From Gnomoniopsis sp. IMI 355080 (taxonomy: Eukaryota; Ascomycota; Sordariomycetes; Diaporthales; Gnomoniaceae), in the NCBI GenBank assembly GCA_027946555.1, contig JAPEVC010000090.1, forward strand, positions 62,001 through 126,000: a stretch of 64,000 bases of DNA. Reading direction: 5' to 3'. The stretch's first letter is position 1, and each line of letters begins with the position of its first letter. Shown one piece after another: positions 11,675-24,053 of this stretch. Below the pieces are notes generated by a model, which had not been told where the DNA came from, ran no database searches, and worked only from the letters and a program-made list of their open reading frames with translations. A program made the position numbers and the translations under genes.

Positions 11675-12266
11675 AGGTGCGAGTACTTATCCATCGAGCA
11701 AATTTGACGGTTTATATCCACGAATCTTTTAGCAGTCTCCCAGACAGCCCCCCGGGTCCCCACGGCTACAACCATGTAGAGTAAGAACGGACCACTTGAG
11801 TCAGCCTGTATCATTTTGCGGTCAAAAATTCGCTCACTATATTCATATCGTTCTATGATTCAAAAGGCAAAACATTTTGAGTCCTGGATGCGAGTGGCGC
11901 GCAGCTTGAGTTTCCGTGGACTGACGCATATATTGATCATTTTCCTTCCATGTAAAGGAACATCAAAACAGTAGAAAGAATTGGAAAGGAGATTCATCGT
12001 AGCTAACCAACCCTCTGGAATACGACAAAAAGTAAGAAAAAATCGGCATTTTACGCATTCTCGAGCAAGCCAGTCTTCTCAGTACAGTGAAGTGGTTTGA
12101 TTCTCAGTCTTTCGAGATTTGGACCAAATTTTGCTGGCTGCTTGAACGCTTTTGATGATTGTACTGTACAAATGGAATCAGGCCCATCAGCATCAGCATT
12201 TTTGTGTGGATGCAAGCTGTCATGACCATGGAGGTCACAAGCGCATTGTCGTGCACTTGAGTTTAA
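11675..12266. other. Spacer between tRNA-Lys and P450
   Basis: No gene is seen. It contains the tRNA upstream region and the 3' flank of the leftward P450; it is moderately A/T-rich. Confidence 0.45.
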
Positions 12267-14093
12267 TCACCGAGGATCGGTAGTCATTGAAGTCCTCTCG
12301 GTCACCCGAAGCCAAAGATTGGACGGCACGTACTGGAGCCGGTCTTCCTCGTGCAAAGGATTCTTGGGGTAGACAGGCTGAAGATCGAAGCGTCGCAGCA
12401 GCTGAAGTTGCCTTGTCAGCGTCTTGGACAACTGGATGCAAAGGCCTGACCAGTGACCGATCGACCCTTGAACATACCTCAACGAATATCTTGTTCAGCT
12501 CCATCATGGCAATGTGCTTTCCTATACACACCCAACGTCCATACCCGAAATTCAGCTCAACTACTCGCATCATCAGGGCCTTGTGCGTTGGGTCTGCCTC
12601 GGCTTCTATCCACCGCTCCGGCCGGAATACGTCGACGTCGCTTCCAAAGACATCGGACAGACGCTGCATGCTGAGGGTGCTGTGGGCAATGTCGACGCCG
12701 CCCGGAACAAAGACGCCATTGGGCAAGGTATCGCCTCCCGGGGGTACTTTCTTGCCCATCTGACCTGAAAAGGGCGGATTCATGCGGAGTCCTTCGTAGA
12801 GGACGGCCTGTAAGTAGGGCAACTGCAGCGCCTCGCTATTTTTGACGGTCTCGGCGTCACTTCTACCCGCAAAGAAGCCGTCGATTTCGGTGCGCAGCTT
12901 TTCGTACACGTGCGGTGTCGACAGGAGGTACAGCAAGGTGCCCCGGATGGGCGTGGCAACAGTATCAGACCCAGCTACAATCTGCAGCAGTACCTCGGTC
13001 TCGCATTGCCGCCTGTCAACGCCGCGCCGCACGAAGGATCCGAGCATGTCCTGCCTGTCTCTTACAGCCCCATCCACCGTGTCGTTAAAACGTGTAGCAA
13101 CAACTCGCTCGGCCACTGCGAGCAGTTTCCCCCAGCCCTTTGCATCTTTCTGGCTCGGCCCCGTCAGAAGAAGACCCCACTTCGAGAAAAGGGCATTTCG
13201 AAGGAGTGGAATGTCATTCACGGACGAGAGTCGTGGCATCATAATCTCAAGGGATTCTATATAGCCATAAACGTCTGAGTCGGTGGCTAAGTAGCCAAAG
13301 GCCTCGCCAAAGGCGATTCGTGTGATGGAGTCAAGTGTGAAATACTGAACAACCCGTGCGAAATCTGACAGGAAATACTGTTAAAAAATTCTGTTGTATT
13401 TGCATTGTCTCGGGAACATCAAGATGAAGTCTCGCTACTTGTCTCCCGTAGAACAATTGGAGGCTTGAGATGAGAGCTCAGTTTATTTACCTAGGGGTCG
13501 GTACTGGTCTCCTTGGGAGATGTACCGGTTTCGGATGAGCGCAACAAGCGACCTGAGCTGCTCGTCGACATTACTCTCGAGGCTTGGGTTCTCTTTGGTC
13601 GAGTAGCCCCCAATAAGTTTGGCCCGGAGCTTGTCATGGGCGCCCGTATCGAGAATGTTGAAAAGATTATCGGTGTACGGGTTGAATTTGAAACCAGCAT
13701 ACCAGCCGCTGCGTGTGTAGGTGGCCCTCACAGCGCTCATGTGCATGATTAGTTTCGGGTCGTCGGTTAACAGCTCGTTCGGTCCAATACGGACAAGGGA
13801 GCCGTATTCTCTGTGCGCATCGCGGTAGTGCTCCGCCCGCTTTCCGCTCAGAGCAGCGCGGAACTGCCACAAGTATGATATGGACGCGAGTGGCGGGCCA
13901 GGGATATGGCGGAGGCGATACCCTAGGACAAGCCCGAGTTAAGATTGAAATTAGACTTGTCCACTAAACATTGTATTCGATGCTTACAGGAATAGGTAGT
14001 GCTGATGACAAAGTAGAGAAGCACTCCCAGTCCGACAATGATCAACGGCGAGTAGGAGGTGAAATAAGTAGACGGCGCCGAAGGGGTACTCAT
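12267..14093 (-). CDS. Cytochrome P450 monooxygenase (pisatin demethylase-like type)
   Basis: Four exons (13988-14093, 13491-13922, 12478-13364, 12267-12401) encode 519 residues. A membrane anchor (LIIVGLGVLLYFVI) is followed by the hinge YRLRHIPGPP, a C-helix region, the I-helix oxygen-binding motif AGSDT, the K-helix EGLR, the PERW motif and the heme loop FGYGRWVCIG with the ligand Cys near residue 459. It is an ER-bound haem-thiolate enzyme using electrons from P450 reductase. In the heme loop Trp occupies the usual Arg position, as aromatic residues do in several fungal pisatin-demethylase-like P450s. Introns are 65, 126 and 76 nt; all splice in phase with CAG or TAG acceptors. The substrate is unknown. 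It lies next to a P450 pseudogene on the same strand, but the two are not close paralogs. Confidence 0.9.
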
Positions 14094-14771
14094 GGCTGCT
14101 GGCTCCGGTGAAGTAAACTCAACCAAGATGGCTACAAAACGTATCTTGGAACTATACGGAATCTGCACACTGCAGGTGCCGATTTCAGCGCCGATATGAG
14201 TTGCACGACGAACGATAGCTCGAAAGATGGGAAACTCAAGTCGTTTTCTGTCTTACGTCCAAATGGCATCTTATAGGCCTGGAGCTTCATGGGGCCTCTC
14301 TCACACCCCCCACACCGATGTTCGAGTCTTACAACATTTGCGACGTGGCGTCAACCCCGCGCCTGTACTATCGCCATCTGGCTCTTCAAGGATATGATCA
14401 TCACTTGGCATTGTCCCAAGTCCAATTCGTCGTGGTGCAGGTGGCCATTTCACGATGAATTCCCATTGGAGAACCGCTGAATTTCTCGCAGCAAGACGAC
14501 AATGCTGACGGCAACCATGAGGGAAGTCTTTCATAAAGACATGCGTAAGCCCCAAGCAAGACCATAAATCATGGATGAGAACAGTAAAGACGTTTTCAAT
14601 GCACTTCAAATTGATACTGTGGAGGTCCAAAGCTGGATGATGCTTGCATACCTAGGTAAATTCAATATGCTGTCTCGTACGTACTCACAAACACGTGATT
14701 CTGGCTTGTGCCATTCATTCAAGACACATGCGGTGATTCATTCTAATAGCTGACTGATGTTCTGAGTTTAT
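14094..14771. other. Spacer between P450 gene and P450 pseudogene
   Basis: No gene is seen. It includes the promoter of the P450 at 12267-14093 and a TACCTAGGTA palindrome at 14649-14658. Confidence 0.45.
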
Positions 14772-16783
14772 CTACAGTTTATATCTTTTTAGTTGTGCCA
14801 CTGCCTCCTGGGCTTCGAATTCAATAAGGTCTTCGGTTCTTTTCGATCGTGGTGTGAACCACACTTTGAAAGGTAGGTAGCCATGCTCAGACATCTTCCT
14901 ACTGCTTGGGAAAGCGTGCAGCTTCTCAGTTTGATCCTGGTCGATAGTTAGCAGCAGTCTTCCTGTGTATGCCTTCGTCACCATTTCCGAACATTCCGGC
15001 CCTGTCTCAGAGGCTCAAGGGTCGATGCGCCTCAAAGCTTTTCTCGTTGAGGCTCGGGACGACAGCGTAGTCTCTGACTATGTCCATTCGGCTTCGCCAG
15101 GTAAAATCACCCTTGAACACGTCGCCTTACCACCATCCGTGTTCTTGGGAAGGAACGCTAGTCTTGGGTACTCACCGATTTATCGAGGCCCGGCTCAACT
15201 CTAAACGCCCATAGCAATCGTGCCAAAACCGACAAAAGGCTCTGCTCCGCGAGCGCCTGGCCATTGCACCATTGCATATTCCATCCGAATGCATTATTCT
15301 CTCCTCCATTCGGATCGTGAAACTTGAGTCCATCCTCTGTATTCTGCAAGAATCTTTCAGGCCGCAAGACATCAGCGCTGGGGAAGTCTCTTGCGTTGCG
15401 ATGAATCGCCCAAATATTGCAGACGATTTGTGTTCCCTTCGGAATCAAGAAATCTCGGAACATGACGTCTCGTGTAGACGGGTTGGCGCAGGCCATTTCC
15501 ACGACGGGCCGCCATCGTAGGATCTCCTTGGCTAGGGCAGAAACGTAGGGAAGACGGCCTTCGTCAAAGTCCTCCCAGCTAGGAGATCGGGAGTTACCAA
15601 CCACGGAGTCGATCTCTTCTTGTGCGGCGATTTGAGCCTCTGGAAAGAGACAAAGTGCGGATACCGCTGATATGAGCGCGGTGCTAAGTTTCCTAGCGCC
15701 ATTCAAATGGCTAAGCTTTGTTAGCATTTACATGGGACTCGCTGCGTCGTTGTCAGACCTACGCCCCGGCAATAGATGCTGAACCTGTAAAAGAAAACCC
15801 CCATCGCTGTTGTTTCTTGGCTGAATCAACAGAGGATATGGGTGGTGGGTAAATTGTAGCTTTGCCCTGTTCATGGCTACATGTAGGTAGCAGGGTCCGA
15901 ATGGAAGATGATGTAGCATGCGTCAGCCACTTCGCAAACCGTGAGTGCTGAATAAAAGCACCCCACCTGTGAACAATGTCCACCACGCGGTCTGCGTTCT
16001 TCGTCCTTTGGTCATTGTCTCCCGCACTCGACCGATCTCCCTGAAGTATAGACACAACGCAGTCGGCATAGTGCTTGAAAGCCGAACTACAGTCACTGAG
16101 ATCACAGTCACTGAGATCGGTCAAGAGAGTCAGTGTTAGGATCTTGGCTTGATTACCTCGAAAACTTCGGTATCTGGCCGTGGTCCCCTTTGCGAGAAGC
16201 GAGCCCTGTTTCAACATTGAAGAGTCAGTACTCTACGCTTGGTCGTTCAGCCCAGGGTTTAGCCACTCACCTGCACCGCATGCCTCGATGCAAATACGTC
16301 GGAATGGCTTTCGCAAATATCTCGTGCCGTCCATGCATTATTGACAATGATAACTGGAGTTGTTCCTTGCCAAGCGGTGATCCTGCAGACGTTTGCATCT
16401 CGTCAGTTGTCCAATGTCCCTAGGTAGAAATTCAGGGCCACAAAGCAAACCGCAGCTCTAGCAAAATCTCGAGATGTATCACAAACACAGCAGAAGAGTT
16501 CTTCGGGGGCCACGTACATTGCACTGTCATATGTTTGGGCCCATTTCTCAAAAGTGACCCATGGTTGCTGACTAGATATCTGAATGGAATTTCCAACTAT
16601 TGGCAACGGGAACGGACCCTGTGGCAATTTTCGGCGCTGAAGGAGAACTTGTGTATACTGAATAGTGATGACACAGGCCCAAACGAGGCAGACTAGGCAG
16701 ACTAAGGGGACGAGTGTATGCAGAGATGTGCTCAGGTCCAGTCTCAGCAGCAGTCTTTCGGAAGGCGCTTGCCATGTGGCCAT
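14772..16783 (-). pseudogene. Decayed cytochrome P450
   Basis: The 5' end still splices: exon 1 (16518-16783) has an anchor helix and a PQGPFPLPIVGN hinge, exon 2 (16271-16382) joins in phase to give AMITAWQGTTPVIIVNNAW, and exon 3 starts at 16205. Beyond that, conserved segments are missing or shifted. The region between B- and C-helices is lost. The I-helix AGxDTT motif is absent at 15657-15720, where the peptide jumps from LNGARKL to STALISAV. The frames around 15728-15919 disagree. Downstream, EILRWRP (K-helix) and LRPERFL survive, but the heme loop reads FGWNMQWCNG instead of FGWGxRxCxG. A C-terminal exon (14772-about 14984) remains, with a GTGAGT donor upstream at 15175. Catalysis is not expected. 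The residual sequence resembles O-methylsterigmatocystin-oxidoreductase-like P450s (inference from the segment around the heme loop). Confidence 0.8.
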
Positions 16784-17919
16784 GCAGCTCCGGGCCAGTC
16801 GCGGTTGGATTCGAGACAAGAGGGAGCTGGGAACTTCAAAATTCCAAAACAAAAACGAAGGGTTCAACGGCAACCGGCTCCCCGAGATTGACGAGTTGAT
16901 GCTCTCCGTAGCAATTCGATCCCACAGCTGATACATGATGGGACGGAAGCGACCCGTCGTCGATGTACTCTACTACGGGTGCTGAACAGCTCGATTCCGG
17001 GGTACACGACCGGGAAATCGCGAAGTTGAGGCCAGTACAAGCAACATCGCGAAGGCGAACTTCCTTCCTTGGTAGATGGCGGGTTGGCGAGTGTTGGGAG
17101 GGGGAGGGGGAAAGCGATCGTGCGTGTTCCTCGATAATAAATGGAACCAAAAGAATGGAAATCTGAGATTGTGTTGCCCCGTGACTGTGTTATAATAAGT
17201 ATTCGGGATGATAATGATCATCTCATCCAAACAGATCTTAGCATGGATCAGGGTCAGCCTACCTAGGTACCTAGGTATCAACCCTACAGAGTAGGCCGAG
17301 CAACGCGTAGATGCTACGCTGAACAACACGAAAGTTGATTGGATGCTAAAGCCAGACCTTCACAGGAGGCTTCCGAGATTATTTGATTTTCGGCTGAGAA
17401 ACAAACTATAATGCCCAAGTCTCTGCGGGCCCTACGGGTGCCAAGCCTAGATTTGCTTTTTGATCCAGTGGATCCAGTAGGTAGATGAGATTATACCTAC
17501 AAGGATGAGCCCAGCTGAGATGCAAGCTCAAAGACGGGGCTCGAGATCTTCTATGCATTCGGGCAATTTAGGATCAAGTAGAGGGTCCCCGTTACCGCCT
17601 TCAGGCTATCCAGGCGCTTCAGGCGCTTCAGGCGCTGCTTTTTGAGCAGATCTCATAAAAAACTCATCTTCTGCCTTCCTCTGCATCAGTCTTGTGTCCC
17701 TATATCAGTCACATTTTGCCTTCCATAGGCACACTGTGTGCCGGGGTGTAATAGTACTAACCACGGCAGGCAATTTTGCGAATAAGATGGGTAGTATTGT
17801 AATAATTGCATAATCCCCCGGCTATACTGAAGTGAATAATGAGTAAGAATCACTTGAGACACAGATGCCAGCTTGGGATGGTCTCTTCCGAGCATGTAGG
17901 GCAGACTTGATGCATCCCA
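16784..17919. other. Spacer with short repeats
   Basis: No gene is supported. Two overlapping TACCTAGGTA palindromes lie at 17260-17277 and a short tandem repeat at 17611-17637. Confidence 0.45.
17611..17637. repeat. Short tandem repeat, unit CAGGCGCTT (about 3 copies)
   Basis: Three consecutive near-perfect copies of a 9-10-bp unit lie in the spacer left of the SAT4-like gene. Probably a minor slippage array; no function is inferred. Confidence 0.7.
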
Positions 17920-19578
17920 TTAGACTTCTGATCTATCGTCTAAGGATTCCAGTCTGTGAAACCCGGTTGGTCGAGGCTGTGAGTAGCTTGTGGTGCTCAC
18001 AAAAACCTCAGTCTTCCGCAAGATTCCTTTGTGACCAGAATCCTCATGGTATTGATTTTCTTTAAGGTCTGCAGCCCTTGAATCGGACTTGACGCGCCCA
18101 GCAGACGCAGAATGACTCCCATCGCAAGGAGCGAGGGCTCCCAGCTTGATTCCGTTGCCAGAAAGTTTTGGCAAATACGAACCCTGTGCGATTGTCCAGG
18201 TTAGCAGGTGTCCGTAGCTCGTATTCTACCTAGGTACACAGCGGCTTGTGTGTATTGCAAAGTCTTGACCACGTGGCAGTAGATCTATGACTCCAAGCAG
18301 ACGCTGCTGGACTTACAGTTTCCCTGCTTGCTCCATCATGTGTAGAGCCGTAGTAGTGTCTGAATATTTTGCGCAGAGCGGGCAGAGAGCAACCAATTGT
18401 TCCCAAGGCGCATTCGGTTGTCGAAAGAATGTTGATGACTCCAAAGTGATCTTGGAGATGACAAGTTAGTGATGACAAGTCCAAAAGGAGCCGATACTTG
18501 TTCGGTTGACCAGAACAGGGAAGATTCACAAGCAGCACTTACATAAAGTCTCCGTGGGGTATTCAGCGGTATCATAGTATTTCAAATACGGGAGTCGAAT
18601 CACGGTGCAGATACTGGCAATCACGCCCAGGCCCAAGATCACAATGACCGAGACCTTCTTGCGTATAGACATCTGTAGTCCTGCAACGATGAAGAATGGA
18701 ATGACGGCACAAGCCCAGTCCGTGCCCATCTGTACAGCAGACACGATAATGCTCACTGTTGTCATGCTAATCTGCGTCTGGCATGACCCAAGGTATGGGT
18801 TCCACGTTGCCGCAAATGGGCGGCAGTTGAGGGCCACAAATAAGAGTGCGAGGATGGTAATGATGATCCTGCAGCTTTTGTTAATAATAGTATACAATAT
18901 GTCGCAGGAGCACGTGGGATGATTCCAACATGCGCGACGTAAGTGGAAAAGCCTGCTTCCACTAGAGAAGGAGGATAAGAAATTTGGGAGGCGGACATTA
19001 GGGACATGTTTATGTATATTGGGATCGAGATTCGTCTTCGGCGGTCGAGGCGGATACAGGTGAACCCAACGGCGCATTTGATGATGGTCGAAGAGACGAA
19101 GTAGCACAACTCCCAGTAGACCTCATATTCTGCCCCTCGTATGGCGTAGTATTGCGAGGGAAGATCGGAGTCGTGGCTCCCAATTCCAAACCGGGCGGCA
19201 TAGACGGCAAAGACGACGGCGGGTATGAATATAAGCTGTTTGGTGGGAAATGCTTAGTTTGGAGACGTTGAACATGAGTTTGGTCTAGTACATGGCCGGT
19301 GCGGCATCAACACGTTAGTTCCGGGGGTTCTGATGTGTACTAACCGTTCCCAAGAATGCCAGATAATCGTCCATACCCCATAGTCTTGTTGGAGAAGCAC
19401 TCGAGAAGCCGGACCTTACGAAAAGTCTAATGAAAGTGACAATGATTGCGATGATACCGTAGAATATCGCGAGACCTTCGACGATAGGGCCGACTCCACC
19501 TGGAGTCATTGGTCCAAGTGCATATGCAGCCGCTCGAATCTGCTCGCCTTGACTGACAGTAGAGGAAGTTGATGACAT
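17920..19578 (-). CDS. SAT4/fungal rhodopsin-like seven-helix membrane protein
   Basis: Five exons (19345-19578, 18997-19235, 18543-18868, 18317-18450, 17920-18183) encode 398 residues. Family hallmarks are the N-terminal helix (IVEGLAIFYGIIAIIVTFIRL), the MDDYLAFLGT turn, FVSSTIIKCAVGFTCIRL, a Cys-rich extracellular segment (NCRPFAATWNPYLGSCQT), VSAVQMGTDWACAVIPFFI and ECALGTIGCSLPALRKIF before a hydrophilic tail. There are seven predicted helices and no CFEM domain. Relatives are PTH11-like and SAT4-family proteins, often near secondary-metabolism genes, with mostly unknown roles. Two splice sites are unusual: intron 2 needs a GTCCGC donor, and intron 3 ends in cAAG after a good ACTAAC branch. 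All exons join in phase. If GTCCGC is not used, the gene would be frame-disrupted. Confidence 0.83.
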
Positions 19579-21284
19579 TATTGACGAATAATCAACGGTC
19601 CCTGTTGATTGGATACAGAAGAAAATGGTTCGTCTATGTTCAACAGGTAGTGCACAACAAGACCGTAGCCCGTAACAAGGCGCCTCACAGTTGGCGATGG
19701 GAGGCTTTTGATCGTATTCATCCAGTCGAGAAGTTTTATCTGTAACCTAAAAACCGGCGCAACGTTCCGGACCATGCCCAACGACGAAGACTTCAAGAAG
19801 CGAAGGACCAGGGACCCACTCTACGCTCCCAAGATACTACCGCTGAAGCTGGGGCACGTTCATCAACCATGTCTAAAACAGGGTGAAAATTTGAGCACAC
19901 AATCACTGCAACATTGCCATGACAGTGTCATGGGTCATCCCATTTTGTGTAGAGATTCTGTCAAATGTGACAGACCAACACGAGTTGCCGTGCCAGGCGT
20001 GCTTATATTACTCCTGAAAAGTCTAGATACTAGCGCCGGATGCTGGTGACGACAGAATGCTACTGACGTGGTTCTAGCTTTTGCCGTTTTATCCAGATAT
20101 TCCGAAGACCCCGCTGAACAAGGCTTTATTAAGCTACCGTGATCTGCTGAAAATCTGTTGGTCATCGCAGCACATGCCCAGAGTCTATCAGGCCTTTTTT
20201 TTGTTAGTGTCTCTTGGGAATGCAGAGTTGAAATCCGACCACTCTACGACCGGCCAAGACATCTCCTGAGACCCGTGGACGCCACAAGATTAATTAGAAG
20301 AGCGAGTCAGAAGTTCGAAGAGACCGTACGTTGGTTCTATGGCCTCCGTATCGGGCCACGGAAATACCAGCCCGAAAATGGACTGCCTTCAGAAGCTATA
20401 GATCGAATCTCAGTGCTTCTGAGCGAGGTCTACTACCAAGTATGTAAGTACCTTTCCCGGGGACTTGGAACGCTCCGGGACCCCCCTATTCACACCTTGT
20501 TGATCGTAATGCGGAGAGCCAAGCCAACGATGGAAGATAACGTGGGAATCCACTCAAAGCATGGTTCTGATTCATGAGCAGAATTTACCTAGTCGGGCGA
20601 GGCTAAACACGCGATCGAAATGAGGCCAGACGGGGACATGTGCTTGCATTGGAAGTAAAACAAGTCGGGAGGTTGGATGAGCCTATGAATGTCGAAGACT
20701 ACGAGCTCTCGAAAGGCGCACAAGGCTAACAATTGCTGTTTTAGTCGTCAAGGTTTGGTCGAACCATGGGTTTAGTCGGGCATACGCAATTTATTCGCCC
20801 GACGTTGGACGTTGGCGCGCAGTATTGAATGCAACGGTATCGGGTGCCTGGTCGCGTGTTGCACCCTGGAAATCCACTGACCAGGGCCACGGAGCAGTAA
20901 ATGGCCCGGCAACTCTTCCGGTTAGCGAGAGAACTGGTCGCGTCTAGGTAGGAGCACTTCCCCGGCCCCTGATATTTCTTCTACTTATGTGGCCCTGAGT
21001 CAACTACCTAGATGCCTACTAGCGTTTGTGGCTGTCAAGTTCGTTACATGGTACGACCTGTCAATCTCTAAGCTAGCTGGGGGATTGTAATGTGGTGTAC
21101 CTGATTTGTCCTTAGATACGTAGTATCTAGGCATTAAGTAGGAACATTTTACCTACCTATATCCTACCGTAGTATCTGCTCATTTGAAGGACAGCAAACG
21201 GCCGAACCATATTCAACACGTCTTATATTGACCGTGGAAAGAGTACTCGAGACTGGGCATCTTATCCTGCCCAAGTGTGCGGCC
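19579..21284. other. 1.7-kb spacer
   Basis: No firm gene. A plus-strand open frame at 20158-20577 contains a credible stretch (FEETVRWFYGLRIGPRKYQP) ending near a GTATGT-like donor, but has no recognisable family and no matching second exon. The right end is the promoter of the P450. Confidence 0.4.
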
Positions 21285-23080
21285 ATGTTCGGCTTATTGA
21301 TGGTTGTATTTCCCTTGGTGTATTATATCACCACTGCCATCTACTTCGTGACTCTACATCCTCTTGCCAATATTCCAGGCCCGAAGATATGCGCTTTCAG
21401 CCGCATTCCCTATTGGTATGTATCGATACGTGGTGAAGACGTCCACTGGATGAAGAAGTTGCACGATGAGTACGGACCTGTGGTCAGGTTCGGCCCGACC
21501 GATCTGAGTTACACATCGGCACAGGCATGGCAAGATGTCCATGGCCCAAAGATTCAAGAGAAAGCGCAAGAATTCTCTGTCCAGCCTGTCAATGGTTCGT
21601 CTGACACAAGATTCTATTTGAGGGTGCCTTGGGTCTGGCGTTGCTAATGAAGAGCAGGTGTACGCAGCATCCTCACGGCCGAGCATCAAGAGCACGCTAG
21701 AGTTCGGCGTCTATTCTCCCCAGCTTTCTCCGAGCGGGCGTTGAAAAGGCAAGAGCCTCTGTTCAGGAGGTACTCCGACCTCTTGATGTACAAGATGTCG
21801 GAAGTTGGGGAAGCTGGCAAGGAACCTGTGGACATGATGCAATTGCTCAATTTCGCGACATTTGACGTTATGGCTGAATTATGGTGAGTTTTTGTCACCT
21901 CACCTTTGTTTATTTCGCAGGACTTCAATGTGCCTACCTATCGGAATGTCTTCTTGGTTGTAAACAGCTCAAACTAACCATAACGTTTTATAATGATATA
22001 GCTTCGGCGAAAATCTTGGCTTGCTAGCGAAGAATGAATTCAGCCCCTGGGTCAAGTCAATTTTTGAAAGTCTCAAGATGTTGCCTTTCGCAGCAATGAT
22101 CAATTACTACCCGGTTTTGAATGCTTTGTTCACCCGTTTTGAACCCAAAGCGGTCACCGAGCAGAGGATCACCCACTGCAGGCACTCGGAAGAGCGCGTC
22201 GATAAGCGGTTGGCCCTGGGCTCAGATCAGCCTGATATCTGGAACCTCGTGTTGGAAGAAGAAGAAAAAGGCAAAGGTCTGACTTTGAAGGAGATGCATT
22301 CAAACTCCGAGATCTTTATGCTGGCTGGATCGGAGACGACTGGTATGTATTGAGGCGTGGCCATGAGATCTCGCGTGGGATATTACCCAGTGTGACTAAC
22401 AGCAGTATCTCACGGCAGCAACACTCCTGAGTGGTGCCACATACCTTTTGCTCACTCACCCACACATACTCAAAACCCTGACTGAAGAGGTTCGGAGTGC
22501 ATTCCGCACACAGGACGACATCACCCTCGACAGCCTCGCAAATCTGAAGTATCTGAACGCTTGTAAGTTCTACCCACTACGCATCAAACACGGAGGAAAT
22601 AAACAACAACTGATCCATCTGACAACTGCAGGTCTCAAGGAGACGCTTCGAGTGTACCCTCCTGTCCCGATAGGTAGCCCGCGTGTTGTGCCCGCCGGAG
22701 GGCAAGTCGTTCTTGGCAAGAGGTTGCCAGCAGAGACACGCATTTCAGTTCACCAATATTCGACTTTCCACTCTGAAGCCAACTTCACGGAAGCTGATAG
22801 CTTCATTCCTGAGCGATGGCTGGGAACGGATTCCAAGTACGCTCGTGACGCGATGGACGCGCATCAACCTTTCGGTTTTGGCCCGCGAAATTGTCTTGGA
22901 CAGAACATGGCCATGCACGAGATGAGACTTCTCCTGGCCACGATGATCTTCACATTCAACCTGGAGCTTTGTAGGGAGTCTGAAAACTGGATCACCCAGC
23001 TGTCTTACGCGCTTTGGATGAAGGGCCCACTGATGGTGCGCGCGACGCCTGTTGCTGCGCAAGACAGGTTGAAGATCTAA
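21285..23080 (+). CDS. Cytochrome P450 monooxygenase (trichothecene C-15 hydroxylase-like type)
   Basis: Five exons (21285-21594, 21658-21883, 22002-22342, 22419-22562, 22632-23080) encode 489 residues, all phases matching. Features: an N-terminal anchor (MFGLLMVVFPLVYYITTAIYF), the hinge LHPLANIPGPK, the C-helix area EHQEHARVRRLFSPAFSERAL, the I-helix AGSETT, the K-helix KETLR, PERW and the heme loop FGFGPRNCLG (Cys near residue 427). The N-terminal pattern FSRIPYWYVSIRG...LHDEYGPVVRFGP is typical of fungal isotrichodermin-C15-hydroxylase-like P450s (established family resemblance; the actual substrate is unknown). The ATG at 21285 is the first in frame and begins the anchor. All essential motifs are intact, unlike in the P450 pseudogene on the left. 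No trichothecene synthase is present in the window. Confidence 0.92.
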
Positions 23081-24053
23081 GTGTCAACATACCTAAATGT
23101 TTGACGCTCAGCCTGTGCTTGAGACTCGAGCCACGCTACCTGGGTACTATAGTATTTTTAACGTATTTAATCAATTTGAACATCTCCACACTGAATGTTG
23201 ATTCGTGTGCCATTAGAAAGTGTGTTCACGGAAAGGATCTCTGGCAGAAAGTTCAAGGAAAATGGTATGAACAGACGTGTAATACCCCTGCCTTCTTCTT
23301 TCTCAATATTGTTAAATGCACCCTTAGAGACTCAGCAATCACCTCCTCGGAGAGGAAGGCATGACGAGCTGGCTACCCCATATAGGGGACATTGCTCATT
23401 TTCCTTGTCTGAGCTGCTGTGCAGAGATAGGCACCATTTGGATGAGGCAACACCGTCAAATCTGTTCACCGGGCTTATACTAGCGAAAACTTCCTACGGA
23501 GTGAAGCTGATATCGATCTGATCTTTTCCGCACACGGGCGTTTCCCTTAGCTTTGGGACGGGGGCGACCCACCAGGAATTCATCACGATGAGAACCTTGA
23601 CAGCATGTTCCTGATCATATCCTCTCTGGAACCATGTGAACCCAACTTAAGGGCATATAGTGGTATCATTGTGTTCGGCCTGTCTATCCAATTTTGCAAA
23701 CGCTGTCCAGGTATCTTGTCACGGCCCTTTCTTTGGCACCAACCGAACTCTTCTCATGACGTTCCAAGACATACCTGGGTATACCTGTCTTGTGCCTGCC
23801 AGTGTGCTCTTCCCATCACTCTGGCTTCAAGTCCTTTGCTGTGTCGCTCTTCCAGCCTTGACACTGTCTGGCCCATCTATTCCATGCTCTGGGCATTGCC
23901 CCAGTGCTATTACTGCCACGGCCTCGTCATGCTCCCATTCCCGGCCCACCATCTGCAACCCACCTATTTCTGGGTTTGCCAAATATTCTGATCTACATCA
24001 GAATCATCCCACTCTCCCTATCAACCTTTTCCACTATTCCCAGTGCGCTTATT
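23081..24053. other. Spacer between convergent P450 and thioredoxin genes
   Basis: No gene is supported. The plus strand is strongly pyrimidine-rich from about 23,690 to 24,060, running up to the stop of the leftward thioredoxin gene. Confidence 0.45.

Noticed and set aside
20158..20577. 139-codon plus-strand frame
   Set aside because: It has a protein-like central stretch but no ATG context, partner exon or family signature; kept only as a comment in the spacer entry.
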